From JALYRV01 sp036675475 (GTDB taxonomy: Bacteria > Acidobacteriota > Vicinamibacteria > Vicinamibacterales > SCN-69-37): a DNA stretch of 64,000 nucleotides. The stretch is from assembly GCA_036675475.1 (NCBI GenBank), contig JAKFEY010000027.1:50451-114450 (forward strand), written 5' to 3'. Below are positions 16,671 through 25,763 of this stretch, in pieces. Numbering within the stretch: position 1 is the first letter of the stretch; each line of letters begins with the position of its first letter. Position numbers and translations under genes: made by a program. A model generated the notes under the pieces. That model saw only the letters and a program-made list of their open reading frames with translations, was not told the DNA's origin and searched no databases.

Positions 16671-17743
16671 CACGTGCTCAGCTGCGCGTATCGCGCGGCG
16701 ATGCGGGGCCACGACAAGTGCGTCTGGAACAGCGCGCGCGCCGCCTCACCCATCCGCGCGCGCGCGGCGTCATCGCCAAGCAGGCGCTCGATGGCCGCTT
16801 CCGCGGCCGCAGGATCATCGGCCGGCACCAGCGTAAACGCGCCGCTGTCGCGGAGCCGCTGGTCGGTGGCGCGCCCGTCGGTGCCGACTACCGGCAACCC
16901 ATGCTGAAGCAGTGCCGCGACGCTCGTCCGCCTCGTCGACGCGCCATCGTCGTTCGGCGCGAACCCGATGGCGGCGGTCGACAGCGTGCGCGACACCTCG
17001 TTGCCATCCAGGCCCGCAACGATCCGGATGGCGTCCGCGGGCACGTCGTGGCGGGCCAGCCACGCGCGCGCCTCGTCCTCGCGGCGGCAGATCCAGACGA
17101 CCTCCACTCCGCCCGCCCGCGCCGCCCTGGCAGCCGCCGCCACGAGCAGCGGCGACATGCCGGCCGGCTGCCCGAACATCACCACGCCGCGCCGCGCCGA
17201 TCCGGCGCTGTGCACATGGCCGCCGATGTTCGACCCTACGGGAATCGTGACTACGGGAGCGCGCGCGTCGAGACGATCTGCCTTTACAAGGCCTGCGACA
17301 TATCCGTGCGACGTTACGATCGCGTGGGCGCGGGACGCAAAGGCCCGTGCCATCGCGCGGAACAGCACGCGCGTGGCGCGCCGCGTCAGCGAGGGCCCAG
17401 GATCGAGCTGATACTCGTGAACGATGAAGACGAGGCGCGTGCCGCTGGTGCGCAGCCGGCCAAGGCGCGACAAGAGGAACGGCAGATCGCGCCGCAGCCA
17501 CAGCTGCGGCACGTAATTCAGATAGACGGCCTGCGGAGCCTCGCCCGTGACATCGAGCGCGCGCCATGACGAAAGCGTGGTTGTCCCCGCGGCGGGATCG
17601 CGATCGTCGCGAGTCGTGAACGTCCGCACGGGGCCGGCCTCGGCGAGCGCCGCCGCGAGATGGCGCGCGAAGTCGCGCACGCCGTCGAAGCGTTCCGGGG
17701 ACGCCGGCACGATCATCCAGCTGTGCCGCGTGCCGGCGGTCAC
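16670..17743 (-). CDS. divergent GT-B fold glycosyltransferase
   Basis: The 357-aa protein has the overall shape of a GT4 enzyme: an N-domain with PASPERFDGVRDFARHLAAAL, a HEYQLDPGP segment and a C-domain with VVMFGQPAG and HGLPVVGTDGRATDQRL. The usual E-x7-E motif near the C-terminus is replaced by NDDGASTRRTSVAALLQHG, so the donor site differs from its neighbours. The start is taken as GTG 17743, which forms a GTGA overlap with the acetyltransferase stop; the frame continues upstream but only as a shadow. An internal ATG (MIVPASPE) is an alternative start. Donor and acceptor are unknown. Confidence 0.75.
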   Translation of the reverse strand: MTAGTRHSWMIVPASPERFDGVRDFARHLAAALAEAGPVRTFTTRDDRDPAAGTTTLSSWRALDVTGEAPQAVYLNYVPQLWLRRDLPFLLSRLGRLRTSGTRLVFIVHEYQLDPGPSLTRRATRVLFRAMARAFASRAHAIVTSHGYVAGLVKADRLDARAPVVTIPVGSNIGGHVHSAGSARRGVVMFGQPAGMSPLLVAAAARAARAGGVEVVWICRREDEARAWLARHDVPADAIRIVAGLDGNEVSRTLSTAAIGFAPNDDGASTRRTSVAALLQHGLPVVGTDGRATDQRLRDSGAFTLVPADDPAAAEAAIERLLGDDAARARMGEAARALFQTHLSWPRIAARYAQLST

Positions 17744-18447
17744 GCGCCCGTCCCGCGCAGGCGGAGGACGCGCGCGGGATTGCCGGCCGCCACCGCGCCG
17801 GCAGGCACGTCGCGGGTCACCACCGATCCGGCGCCGACGACGGCGCCTTTCCCCACCGTGACGCCGTCGAGCACGATCGCGCTGTTGCCAATCCACGCGT
17901 CGTCTTCGATGACGATGCCTCGACGCGCGACGCCCTGCGCGGCAATCGGCGCCTCGGGATCCTGAAAGACGTGATCTTCGGCAAGCAGCTGTACGCCGGC
18001 GCCGAACAGCACGCGCGATCCGATGCGGATGCCGCCGCCGGCGCCGAGCACGGCGCGCGGCCCGATGTAGGTGCCGTCGCCGATGCGAAGGCCCACGCCG
18101 GGCTCGTCGAGGCGGCTCGTGACCTGTATCCAGGCGTGCTCGCGCACGCTCACGTCGTGGCCGATGTCGATGCCGTCGCGGCCGAACGCGCTGATGGACG
18201 CGTAGTCGCCAATCAACACGTTCCGGCCCACGCGCATACGCTTCGGAAACAGGACGTGCACGTGGCGGCCGGCAAACAGACGGCCGCCGCAGGCGCCGAG
18301 CCGCAGCGCGAGCAGCAGCCCGCGCGCGCGCGACAGGCCGCCGCGCTGCCACGCATACGCGGCAAGCTCGGTCCATCGCGCGTCAATGGCGCCGTCGACC
18401 GGCGCCCGTCCGCTCAACCCCGCAAGCACGCGCGCCTTCAGGGTCAC
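17740..18447 (-). CDS. left-handed beta-helix acyltransferase (WcaF/WbbJ-like)
   Basis: The 235-aa protein contains hexapeptide-repeat sequence from about residue 70 (VGRNVLIGDYASISAFGRDG, then IGHDVSVREHAWIQV, IGDGTYIGPRAVLGAGGG, IVIEDDAWIGNSAIVLDGV, VGKGAVVGAGSVVTRDV) and ends with the typical AGNPARVLRLRG. Such trimeric enzymes O-acetylate sugars using acetyl-CoA. The catalytic His is probably in LLAEDHVFQD. Residues 1-65 form an Ala/Leu-rich lead-in seen in some EPS acetyltransferases. It overlaps the upstream GT4 gene by ATGA and the downstream gene by GTGA. It probably decorates the repeat unit. Confidence 0.88.
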   Translation of the reverse strand: MTLKARVLAGLSGRAPVDGAIDARWTELAAYAWQRGGLSRARGLLLALRLGACGGRLFAGRHVHVLFPKRMRVGRNVLIGDYASISAFGRDGIDIGHDVSVREHAWIQVTSRLDEPGVGLRIGDGTYIGPRAVLGAGGGIRIGSRVLFGAGVQLLAEDHVFQDPEAPIAAQGVARRGIVIEDDAWIGNSAIVLDGVTVGKGAVVGAGSVVTRDVPAGAVAAGNPARVLRLRGTGA

Positions 18448-19562
18448 CGGCCGCGGCCTCCGGCCACTTCTTCGTACGCGAACTGCATGCGGCGGAGCAT
18501 GGCCTCGACGCCGAAGTGCCGCGCGCGCTGCCGCGCGCCGTCCGCAATGCGCGCGCGGAGCTCGGGGCGGCGCAGCAGTTCGTCGATCGCTTCGGCCATC
18601 GCGTCGGTGTTACCCGGCGCGACGAGCCGGCCGGATCGGCCGCTCTCGATCATTTCCGCTGGGCCGCCCTCATCGAACGCGACGATGGGCTTCCCTTCCG
18701 CGAGCGCCTCGGCGATGACGAGGCCGAACGGCTCGGGACTGATGGACGAATGCACGACGACGTCTGCCGCCGCGATGTACGGGCGCGCATCGGGCACGTG
18801 CCCGGTGAAGGTCACGGTGCCCGCAAGCGGCGGACGCGACGCCTGCTCGTGCAGTTCTGCGGCGTACTCGGGTTCCTTGCCGAACAGCGTGCCGCCGACG
18901 ACCCAGAACCGGGCGTCCGGATGCGACTCGCGGATCTGACGCGCGGCATCGAGAAACACGTGCGCGCCCTTCCAGCGCTGCAGCCGGCCGCACCAGACGA
19001 TGTTCGTGCCGGACGGCTCGAACGCCGGCGCCGTCGGCGCCAGCGACACGCCGTTCTGCACCACGCGCACGCGATTCCACGGCGCGCCCGACGCAATGAG
19101 GCGCGAGCGCGCAGAATGCGAGACGGCGACGACGGCGGCCGCCGGGACGCGCAGCGCGGCATGCTGCAGCAGCGCGTCCATCGACCGCGTATCGGCATAC
19201 AGATCGTGCACGTGATGGATGGCGGGCACGCGGGCGCGCCAGGCCGCCAGGCCGCCCACCAGATGCGCATACGTGCCGTGGCTGTGCACGATGTCGAACT
19301 GTCCTTTGCGGATCTCGGCGGTCAGCTTGTTCAGGACGCCGAACGCGCGGCCGATCTGCCGCATCCGGCCGAGGCTGCCCGCCTCGACGATGGCGGCGCC
19401 CATCTGCCGCAGCTCGTCGGCGAACGGGCCCTTCTGCAGCGCGACGGCCGACGGCTCGATTCGCGCGCGATCGAGGCCGGCGAGCAGCTGCAGCACAACG
19501 GTTTCGGCGCCGCCGCGCTCGGGCGACGCCGTGACGAGAAGCACACGAAGAGGACGGCTCAT
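18444..19562 (-). CDS. GT4 family glycosyltransferase
   Basis: The 372-aa enzyme begins MSRPLRVLLVTASPERGGAE, the GG loop of GT4 N-domains. It continues with IVHSHGTYAHLVGG, HHVHDLY and VVQNGV (linker), then WCGRLQRWKGAHVFLDAARQ and the complete E-x7-E motif SPEPFGLVIAEALAEGKPIV. It should be a retaining transferase working on the lipid-linked EPS unit. ATGA overlaps link it to the polymerase upstream and the acyltransferase downstream. The donor is unknown. Confidence 0.9.
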   Translation of the reverse strand: MSRPLRVLLVTASPERGGAETVVLQLLAGLDRARIEPSAVALQKGPFADELRQMGAAIVEAGSLGRMRQIGRAFGVLNKLTAEIRKGQFDIVHSHGTYAHLVGGLAAWRARVPAIHHVHDLYADTRSMDALLQHAALRVPAAAVVAVSHSARSRLIASGAPWNRVRVVQNGVSLAPTAPAFEPSGTNIVWCGRLQRWKGAHVFLDAARQIRESHPDARFWVVGGTLFGKEPEYAAELHEQASRPPLAGTVTFTGHVPDARPYIAAADVVVHSSISPEPFGLVIAEALAEGKPIVAFDEGGPAEMIESGRSGRLVAPGNTDAMAEAIDELLRRPELRARIADGARQRARHFGVEAMLRRMQFAYEEVAGGRGR

Positions 19563-20878
19563 GCGACGGAACCCGGACCTGTGTATTGATACATTACCGG
19601 CTCGGCCGGCTCCGCGATTCCCAGAGTCGAGGCCTGCCGCCAGCGCTCGAGATCATAGAACCTCGCGGCCATCCCTGCCGCCAGCCAGAAGTAGATGTTG
19701 CCGGGGGCCGCGTCGAGCAGCGTACCGACCGGCAGCAGGACCACAGCGGTCATGGTGAACAGCCCCATCATGTGCCACGGCGCGGCGGTGACGGGTGCGA
19801 ACCTCATGAGCGGCCGCGCCTTCCACATCATGACGACGACGGCCGCCGTCATCCACAACACCGTGAGCAGGCCGAGCAAGCCGGTTTCGATGGCGACGAT
19901 CCCGAAATAGCTTTCCATCAGGATCACTTCGTTGAATTCCGTGAAATGCCGGGCGCCGATGGTCGCGGCGCCCAGGCCGACCCCCATGGGCTCCTTCGCC
20001 ATTTCCGTGAGAAACATCTGGCCGAAATAGGTTTGCCGGAACCGGGATATATGTTCGGTCGACGCAATGGAGTCCACGCGATCGGCCACACCCGCGCCGA
20101 GCGTCGCAAACCCGACCGCGAACACGGCGTACAAGACGATGCTGATCGAAATCAGCTTGCCCACGCGCCGCATCGAGATCGCTCCCAGGCCGATGCAGGC
20201 CACGGCGAGCACCAGCGGCGTGCGCGAGCCCGACGCCAGCATCGCAACGATCATCACGGCAATGGCGGCCCAGATCCAGATCCGCGCCCGGCGGGCCAGC
20301 CCGCCGGCGAAAAGCAGGCTCGCCGCCAGCAGCACGTTGAAGGTGAGATAGTGCCCGTACTGTCCGGGTGAGGTGAACGTGCCGGGCACGCGCCAGACAC
20401 CGGTCGTCGAATACACCATGGCGGAGTACGTGCCGCCCATCGCGCGCAGCGGCGCCGAGCCGGCGAAGTACAGATAGATCCCGAACATCGACACGGGTAC
20501 GGCGGCGGCCACGAGGATATAGACGAGGCGCTTGTAGTCCTCGAACGTGCGGAGATAGCGGTACGCGAGGTACATCACCGGGATGTACAGCAGCCGCATC
20601 TTCCAGCCGACGCTGCGCGCCAGCAGGGGGAGCCCCTCGGGGACGAGCAGGTACAGCGACTGCACGAGCGCGAACGCAAACAGGGGCGCGCGCAGGCGAT
20701 CGAGCGACCCAAAACCCTGTCCCTGATTGTTCAGGAAGAGCGAGAGGTACGCCGCCACGAGCGCTGCATCCTTGACGACAAACCCGAGTTTCGAGGGGAA
20801 CGTCATGTTGATGACGAGCCCCTCGACGCACGTGTACAACAGCGCGAAGAACAGCAGGCGGCGGGTGAAAGACGTCAT
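19559..20878 (-). CDS. polytopic Wzy-like polysaccharide polymerase / O-antigen ligase family
   Basis: The 439-aa integral membrane protein has roughly ten to twelve hydrophobic segments. A larger hydrophilic loop in the second half (STEHISRFRQTYFGQMFLTE, then MAKEPMGVGLGAATIGARHF) is the kind of region that carries the Wzy_C activity, followed by an ESYFGIVAIETGLLG segment. It is distinct from the plus-strand ligase-like protein at 5681. One may polymerise and the other ligate or act on another glycan, but sequence alone cannot assign this. It overlaps the GT4 gene by ATGA and follows the next membrane protein by 6 nt. Confidence 0.75.
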   Translation of the reverse strand: MTSFTRRLLFFALLYTCVEGLVINMTFPSKLGFVVKDAALVAAYLSLFLNNQGQGFGSLDRLRAPLFAFALVQSLYLLVPEGLPLLARSVGWKMRLLYIPVMYLAYRYLRTFEDYKRLVYILVAAAVPVSMFGIYLYFAGSAPLRAMGGTYSAMVYSTTGVWRVPGTFTSPGQYGHYLTFNVLLAASLLFAGGLARRARIWIWAAIAVMIVAMLASGSRTPLVLAVACIGLGAISMRRVGKLISISIVLYAVFAVGFATLGAGVADRVDSIASTEHISRFRQTYFGQMFLTEMAKEPMGVGLGAATIGARHFTEFNEVILMESYFGIVAIETGLLGLLTVLWMTAAVVVMMWKARPLMRFAPVTAAPWHMMGLFTMTAVVLLPVGTLLDAAPGNIYFWLAAGMAARFYDLERWRQASTLGIAEPAEPVMYQYTGPGSVA

Positions 20879-20884
20879 CGGGGA

Positions 20885-22234
20885 TCAGCGCTGAAGACGG
20901 TACCGGTCACGCTCGCGAAGGTCGTCGGCCTCGATCTCGCGCGTCATCGCGCCGCGTCCGGTGAAGTATCGCATCACGGTCGCGCCGAGACGGGCCGGTA
21001 CGACCGTGACCTGATTGCGCGCCACCTCGGCGAAGTTCACGGGACCGCGGCTGGGCACGATATTGAGGCCCCATTGGAACACGAACCCGGCGTTCCAGAG
21101 GCACAGCACGGCGATGGCCGCCGCCGGCAGCAGGCGCGCGCGGCCGCGCATCCAGTCGAGTGCCAGCGCCACGCCAGGCACGAACACCGGCACCAGCGAC
21201 ACGAAGAAGCGGTTGCCGAACGACGACTGCCCGTGCCAGTTCTGATAGCTGGCGATCACGTAGAACAACAGCGCCCAGGCCACCAGGATCACGCGCGCGC
21301 GCGCGTCTCCGCGGGCCAGCGCCAGCAGGCCCGCCAGGGCCAGCGCGACGATGGGCGTCCACAGCAGCAGGCCATGTTCGGGCGAAAGCGCCGTGGCCAG
21401 CAGCCGCGGTGCGGTCCAGAAGAACTCGTCGCGATACCCGGTGCCGAACGATCCGTACACCGCCCAGCGCGACCAGAGATGCAGCGCGGCCAACGGCAGG
21501 GCGCCGGCGCAGAACGCGGCGAGCCGCACCGCCCTCTCCTTCGCGCCGTGGGTCCGCGCGACGCGCCAGAGCACCGCAACGAGAAACACCGCGTGCACGA
21601 AATACACCGCCACCATCAGGCCGCCGAACGCGCCCCATGCGGCCCACGCCTGCACGACGCTGCGCTCGTCCTCGTCGACGCGCAGCAGCCCCCACCAGAA
21701 GAAGAGGCCGGTCGCAAACGCGGCGAGCGCGTGTACGTGAAACGGCAGCAGGTACATGTAGACCGGCAGCGACGAGGCGCCGAGCAGCGCGGCGGCGGCC
21801 GGCACCGCCCATCGCCCCACGCGCATGCCGCGCGCGATCGCCACGCCGAGCACGAGCGACAGGAAGCCGTAGATGGCGGTGCCGAGCGCGGCAGACCACA
21901 GATAGATCGGCGAATATCCATCGGCGGGGCCCGCGCCTGCGAGCGCCAGCACGTGCGCCACGGCAAAGAACGGCAGCCACAACAGCGCGGGCCCGATGCT
22001 CCACTGGTTCGCGGCTCTGCCGGCGGGCGTCGTCATCTCCCGCGCCGGCCGGCCCGCCTCGTCGATGAAGCCGGCGCGGAACATCGGATCGGCGCGCTGA
22101 TACTCGTTGGCGAAATCGACGTCGCCGTCGATCAGGGGCGATCGCAGCCACGCGTAGTAGCCGTTGCCGTCGCCGCGCAGGTACGGATTGACGAACAGCA
22201 GTGACAGCGCGAAGAGCGCGGCAAACACCTTCAT
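20885..22234 (-). CDS. GT-C type membrane glycosyltransferase-like protein
   Basis: The 449-aa protein starts MKVFAALFALSLLFVNPYLR and has about ten membrane segments. A first extracytoplasmic loop (DGDVDFANEYQRADPMFR) carries acidic residues in the place where GT-C enzymes keep their catalytic Asp. Other notable segments are YQNWHGQSSFGNRFFVSLVP and LWSRWAVYGSFGTGYRDEFF. This pattern is familiar from uncharacterised GT39/PMT-like proteins in EPS loci that use polyprenyl-linked sugars. The ATG at 22234 forms an ATGA overlap with the GT4 stop, so the longer frame to 22276 is not used. The assigned activity is an inference. Confidence 0.65.
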   Translation of the reverse strand: MKVFAALFALSLLFVNPYLRGDGNGYYAWLRSPLIDGDVDFANEYQRADPMFRAGFIDEAGRPAREMTTPAGRAANQWSIGPALLWLPFFAVAHVLALAGAGPADGYSPIYLWSAALGTAIYGFLSLVLGVAIARGMRVGRWAVPAAAALLGASSLPVYMYLLPFHVHALAAFATGLFFWWGLLRVDEDERSVVQAWAAWGAFGGLMVAVYFVHAVFLVAVLWRVARTHGAKERAVRLAAFCAGALPLAALHLWSRWAVYGSFGTGYRDEFFWTAPRLLATALSPEHGLLLWTPIVALALAGLLALARGDARARVILVAWALLFYVIASYQNWHGQSSFGNRFFVSLVPVFVPGVALALDWMRGRARLLPAAAIAVLCLWNAGFVFQWGLNIVPSRGPVNFAEVARNQVTVVPARLGATVMRYFTGRGAMTREIEADDLRERDRYRLQR

Positions 22235-23310
22235 GCCGCGTAGGCCTCGAGGCAGCGCTGCGCGGTGGCCGGCCACGTGAATCGCGCCAGCACCGCCGCA
22301 CGCGCGCGGCGTCCCATCTCGAGACGGCGCGCCGGATCGGCCGTGAGCGCGGCGATGGCGGATCGAATGGCTGCCGGATCGTTCGGTGCCACGACAAACC
22401 CCGTGACGCCATCCTCAACCAGTTCCGGCAGCGAGCCGACGCGCGAGACGATCGGCGGCGTCCCGCACGCCATCGACTCGAGCGCCACGAGTCCGAGCAG
22501 CTCCGGCACGTTCGTTTCGCTGCCGCCCCACGCCTTGTACACGGACGGCACGACCGTCGCCAGCGCCCCGCCATACAACGCCGGCAATTCCTCGTCGCCG
22601 ACATCGTCACGAAACGCGACGCGCGTGCCGGCCGCCGCGTCGCGCAGCATCCGCGCGTACGGCGCATCGTACGGCTGCCCGGCAATCAGCAGCGTCATGT
22701 CTCCATCCATCGCGGCGATCGCATGCTCGACGCCCTTGTGGCGGACCAGACGTCCAACAAAGAGCACCCGATGCGGGTCGGGGGCCCCTGTGGGCACGAA
22801 CGTTTCGGACACGCCGCCGTACACGACCACTGATCGGCGGGGCCGGCGGGCCGGCGGCGCGGCGTTCCACAGGCGGCGCGAGTACTCGGACAAGAGCAGC
22901 ATGCCGGTGGCGCGCGGCAGAATCGGCAGGCGCAACGAGAGCGCGCCGGTGTGCCCGCCGCCGAGATCCGTGACGAAGATGCGCTTGCCCAGGAGGCGCG
23001 CCGCCAGAATCGCGGCGCTGGTCGTGGCGGTGTCGGCCTGATGGCAGTGAATGACGTCGGCGCGCGCGATCTCGCGGTACAGCGCGGGCTGCCAGGGGTT
23101 GCCTGCAAGCGGCGCGCGGCCCGCGCCGCGGCGCAGCAGGCGCACGCGCAGCGCCCCGTCCGCGCGCTCGGCCGGCGCGGCATCGAAACTCAGGAACGTG
23201 GTGGGCGTCATGACGGCGCACGCGCGTGCGAGCTCCCAGGCGTACCGCTCACCGCCGCCGATCACCGACGTCGATCCGAACCATGTCGGGGAGATGTGCA
23301 GCACGTTCAT
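22231..23310 (-). CDS. GT4 family glycosyltransferase
   Basis: The 359-aa enzyme starts MNVLHISPTWFGSTSVIGGG and includes ADVIHCHQADTATTSAAI, the linker VVYGGVSETFVPTG, the second-domain strand RVLFVGRLVRHKGVEHAI and the acidic motif NVPELLGLVALESMACG near the C-terminus. It is a typical retaining GT4. The start at 23310 is set by the conserved N-terminus and the ATGA overlap with the flippase gene; the frame reaching 23547 is only a shadow. The sugar is unknown. Confidence 0.89.
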   Translation of the reverse strand: MNVLHISPTWFGSTSVIGGGERYAWELARACAVMTPTTFLSFDAAPAERADGALRVRLLRRGAGRAPLAGNPWQPALYREIARADVIHCHQADTATTSAAILAARLLGKRIFVTDLGGGHTGALSLRLPILPRATGMLLLSEYSRRLWNAAPPARRPRRSVVVYGGVSETFVPTGAPDPHRVLFVGRLVRHKGVEHAIAAMDGDMTLLIAGQPYDAPYARMLRDAAAGTRVAFRDDVGDEELPALYGGALATVVPSVYKAWGGSETNVPELLGLVALESMACGTPPIVSRVGSLPELVEDGVTGFVVAPNDPAAIRSAIAALTADPARRLEMGRRARAAVLARFTWPATAQRCLEAYAA

Positions 23311-24557
23311 ACGTGCTCCCGTACGGGCGCCCGGAAGTGCCGCTCGACGGCCGCCGCCGTCACGATGAGCACGATGAAGAAGCTGGCCACGGTGGCCATC
23401 GCGGCGCCTGCGGTTCCGCGCAAGGGAATGAGCACGAGATTCAGCGCGACGTTGGCGGCCGCGCCGATGCCGAGCGCGATCACGCTGTCGCGCTCGCGCC
23501 CGATGCTGATGAGCAGATTGCCGCCGGCGAGCGCCAGATAGAGGCACACGGTGGCCCAGACCAGATAGCGCAGCGGCGCGCCGGCCGCGCGGTACGGCTC
23601 GCCGAACGCAAGCGCGGTGAGGTGCGGCGCGATCGCCGTGATCACGATCCCGAGCGGCAGCGCCACGGCCGCAAAATGCGCAACCGTCTTGTAATAGACC
23701 TGCCTCAGCCGCGCGCGATCGTCGGTCGCGAGCCGGGACATGATCGGATAGATCGTGGCCATCACGAGCAGCGGAAACTTCTCGAGCAGGCTGGTGATGC
23801 GATACGCCGCGCCGTACTGCCCCACCGCGTCGAGCGACACCATCCGCTCGAGCATGAGGAAATCAATGCGGTTGACCAGCGCGGTGAGCAGCAGCGTGGT
23901 ACCGATGGGGATGGCGGATCGCAGCAGCAGGCGCCATTCGGCGCGGTCGGCGCGCACGCGCACATGCACCAGCCGCCGCGACAGCCCGTACACCATCGCC
24001 AGGCCGATGATTTCCGAGACCAGGAGCGCGCCCAGCACGCCCAGCACGCCGCTGCCCGCCGCCACCATCAGGAGGATCAGCAGCAGGCCGCTCACGCGCC
24101 AGACGATGGTGACCGCCGCGGCCAGATCGAAACGCATCGACGTCTGGAAAATCATCGCGGGGACGTTCAGCGCGCTGAGCGGCAGGATCAGCGCGAAGAG
24201 CGCCAGCGGCGGCCGCAGCGACGGGTCCATGGGCCAGAGCCAGATCGCGACCCAGGCCGCGGCCAGGGCGGCAGCGGAAATCCAGAGACGAAGGCTAATC
24301 GCCGCGCCGATGATGGCGCCCGCGCGCGCCGGCGACTGCGACACTTCGCGCACCACGATCGTGTTGACGCCGAGATCGTTGAGCGCGAGAAAGAGGAACA
24401 TGAAGGCGAACGCGTAATTGAACGCGCCGAAGCCGGCGACATCGAGATGGCGCGACAGCACCATCGTGCTGGCCAGACCGCACGCCATCGCGATGGCCTC
24501 GGCGACGGTCTGAAGGCTCAGGTTCCGGATGACGAGCTGCCGCAGTCCCGCCTGCAT
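23307..24557 (-). CDS. Wzx-like polysaccharide flippase (MOP superfamily)
   Basis: The 416-aa polytopic protein has about twelve membrane helices and the MOP/Wzx pattern: LSLQTVAEAIAMACGLASTM at the start, LDVAGFGAFNYAFAFMFLFL, then LNDLGVNTIVVREVSQSP, and RIDFLMLERMVSLDAVGQYG in the middle. It should flip the lipid-linked repeat across the inner membrane, pairing with the Wzy-like polymerase two genes further on. ATG 24557 overlaps the previous stop (TGATG); GTG 24560 one codon upstream would give a GTGA overlap instead. The frame continues to 25013 only antisense-like through the GT4 gene. Confidence 0.88.
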   Translation of the reverse strand: MQAGLRQLVIRNLSLQTVAEAIAMACGLASTMVLSRHLDVAGFGAFNYAFAFMFLFLALNDLGVNTIVVREVSQSPARAGAIIGAAISLRLWISAAALAAAWVAIWLWPMDPSLRPPLALFALILPLSALNVPAMIFQTSMRFDLAAAVTIVWRVSGLLLILLMVAAGSGVLGVLGALLVSEIIGLAMVYGLSRRLVHVRVRADRAEWRLLLRSAIPIGTTLLLTALVNRIDFLMLERMVSLDAVGQYGAAYRITSLLEKFPLLVMATIYPIMSRLATDDRARLRQVYYKTVAHFAAVALPLGIVITAIAPHLTALAFGEPYRAAGAPLRYLVWATVCLYLALAGGNLLISIGRERDSVIALGIGAAANVALNLVLIPLRGTAGAAMATVASFFIVLIVTAAAVERHFRAPVREHV

Positions 24558-25741
24558 CACGACGGGCCCGGAAGCGCGCGATACACCTCGTCGAGCGCGG
24601 CGAGATGCCGCTCCGGAGAGAACAGGCGCGCGGCGCGCGCGGCGCCGGCGGCGCCCATCGCGCGGCCGCGCGCGGGATCGTCCAGAACGCGCGTGATGGC
24701 GTCCGCGAGGGCAGCCGCGTCGAGAGGCGTCGCCAGCAGTCCGGTCTCGCCATGCGCCAGCCACTCGGGAATGCCCCCGGTGGCAAACGCCACCACGGGC
24801 CGCGCGTGCGCCATGGCCTCGAGGCCGAGAATGCCCGACGGTTCGGGCCAGCGCGACGGCATCACCACCACCGACGCGCGGGCGAACAGCGCCGCCATGC
24901 CGGCCTCGTCCTGCCAGCCGGCAAACTCGATGTCCCCGCTCAGGCCCAGGCGATCGGCCAGCGCGCGAGTCGCGGCAGCCTCGATGCCGTCGCCCGCGAT
25001 AATCGCGCGCCACGGACGCGGCACCTTCGTGAGCGCCGCGAGGAAAAGATCGAGGCCTTTCTCGCGCACGATCCGGCCGCCCGTCAGAATCACGCGCGGC
25101 TCCGGCTCGCTCGCCGCGGGCGCGGGTTCGACGAAATACGGCACCACGTCGACTTGCGCGCCCGGATAACCGGTTTCACGCGCCTTGCGCGCCACATACT
25201 CGGACGCCACGAGAATCTTCGCGTAGTCCGCGTTGTTGCGATTGGCGTCGACCGCGCGCCGCTGCAGCCGCAGCCACACCGACGGCCGGCGGCTTGTCGT
25301 GCACGACAGATAGCCCATGCGCGGCAGGCACAGCGCACTGGTCGGATACACGCACGCGCGGTCGCGCGCGTGATGAAATTTCGTGTTGCTGGGACAGAAG
25401 TCGAAGACGTGCAGCGTCTTGGTGGCGCGATACCGCTCGCGGACGCGCTGTTCGAGCAGAAAGTTGTTCGAGCTCTGGATGTGGACGACGTCGGGCGCAA
25501 ACCCGCGGATGACGTCGAGGGCCGCGGCCGCCGCCGCCTCCTGATGCCCGCGCGGCTGGTCGTACCGGGCGCATCCGGGCACGCAGTCGTCGCGCACGCC
25601 GTCGAGCGCCGCGGCGCCCTGGTCGCCGTGCACCACCTGCACGCTGTCGCCGCGTGCCACGAGCCGGCGGGCCAGACGGTGCACGTACGAGGCGACGCCC
25701 CCGTTGCGGCGCCATTCGTCCGAGAGAAAAGTGACCCGCAT
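24557..25741 (-). CDS. GT4 family glycosyltransferase
   Basis: The 394-aa enzyme starts MRVTFLSDEWRRNGGVASYV and contains DVVHIQSSNNFLLEQRVRE, a Cys-rich insertion (CPSNTKFHHARDRACVYPTS, then ALCLPRMGYLSC), VPYFVEPAP at the linker and the E-x7-E motif WPEPSGILGLEAMAHARPVV. The Cys-rich insertion, with H-H and several Cys, resembles the segment seen in many GT4 enzymes of EPS loci and may be structural. The gene starts 22 nt after the Wza-like stop and runs directly into the flippase. The substrate is unknown. Confidence 0.88.
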   Translation of the reverse strand: MRVTFLSDEWRRNGGVASYVHRLARRLVARGDSVQVVHGDQGAAALDGVRDDCVPGCARYDQPRGHQEAAAAAALDVIRGFAPDVVHIQSSNNFLLEQRVRERYRATKTLHVFDFCPSNTKFHHARDRACVYPTSALCLPRMGYLSCTTSRRPSVWLRLQRRAVDANRNNADYAKILVASEYVARKARETGYPGAQVDVVPYFVEPAPAASEPEPRVILTGGRIVREKGLDLFLAALTKVPRPWRAIIAGDGIEAAATRALADRLGLSGDIEFAGWQDEAGMAALFARASVVVMPSRWPEPSGILGLEAMAHARPVVAFATGGIPEWLAHGETGLLATPLDAAALADAITRVLDDPARGRAMGAAGAARAARLFSPERHLAALDEVYRALPGPS

Positions 25742-25763
25742 CAGGCCGGAGTGTCAGGCGCTG

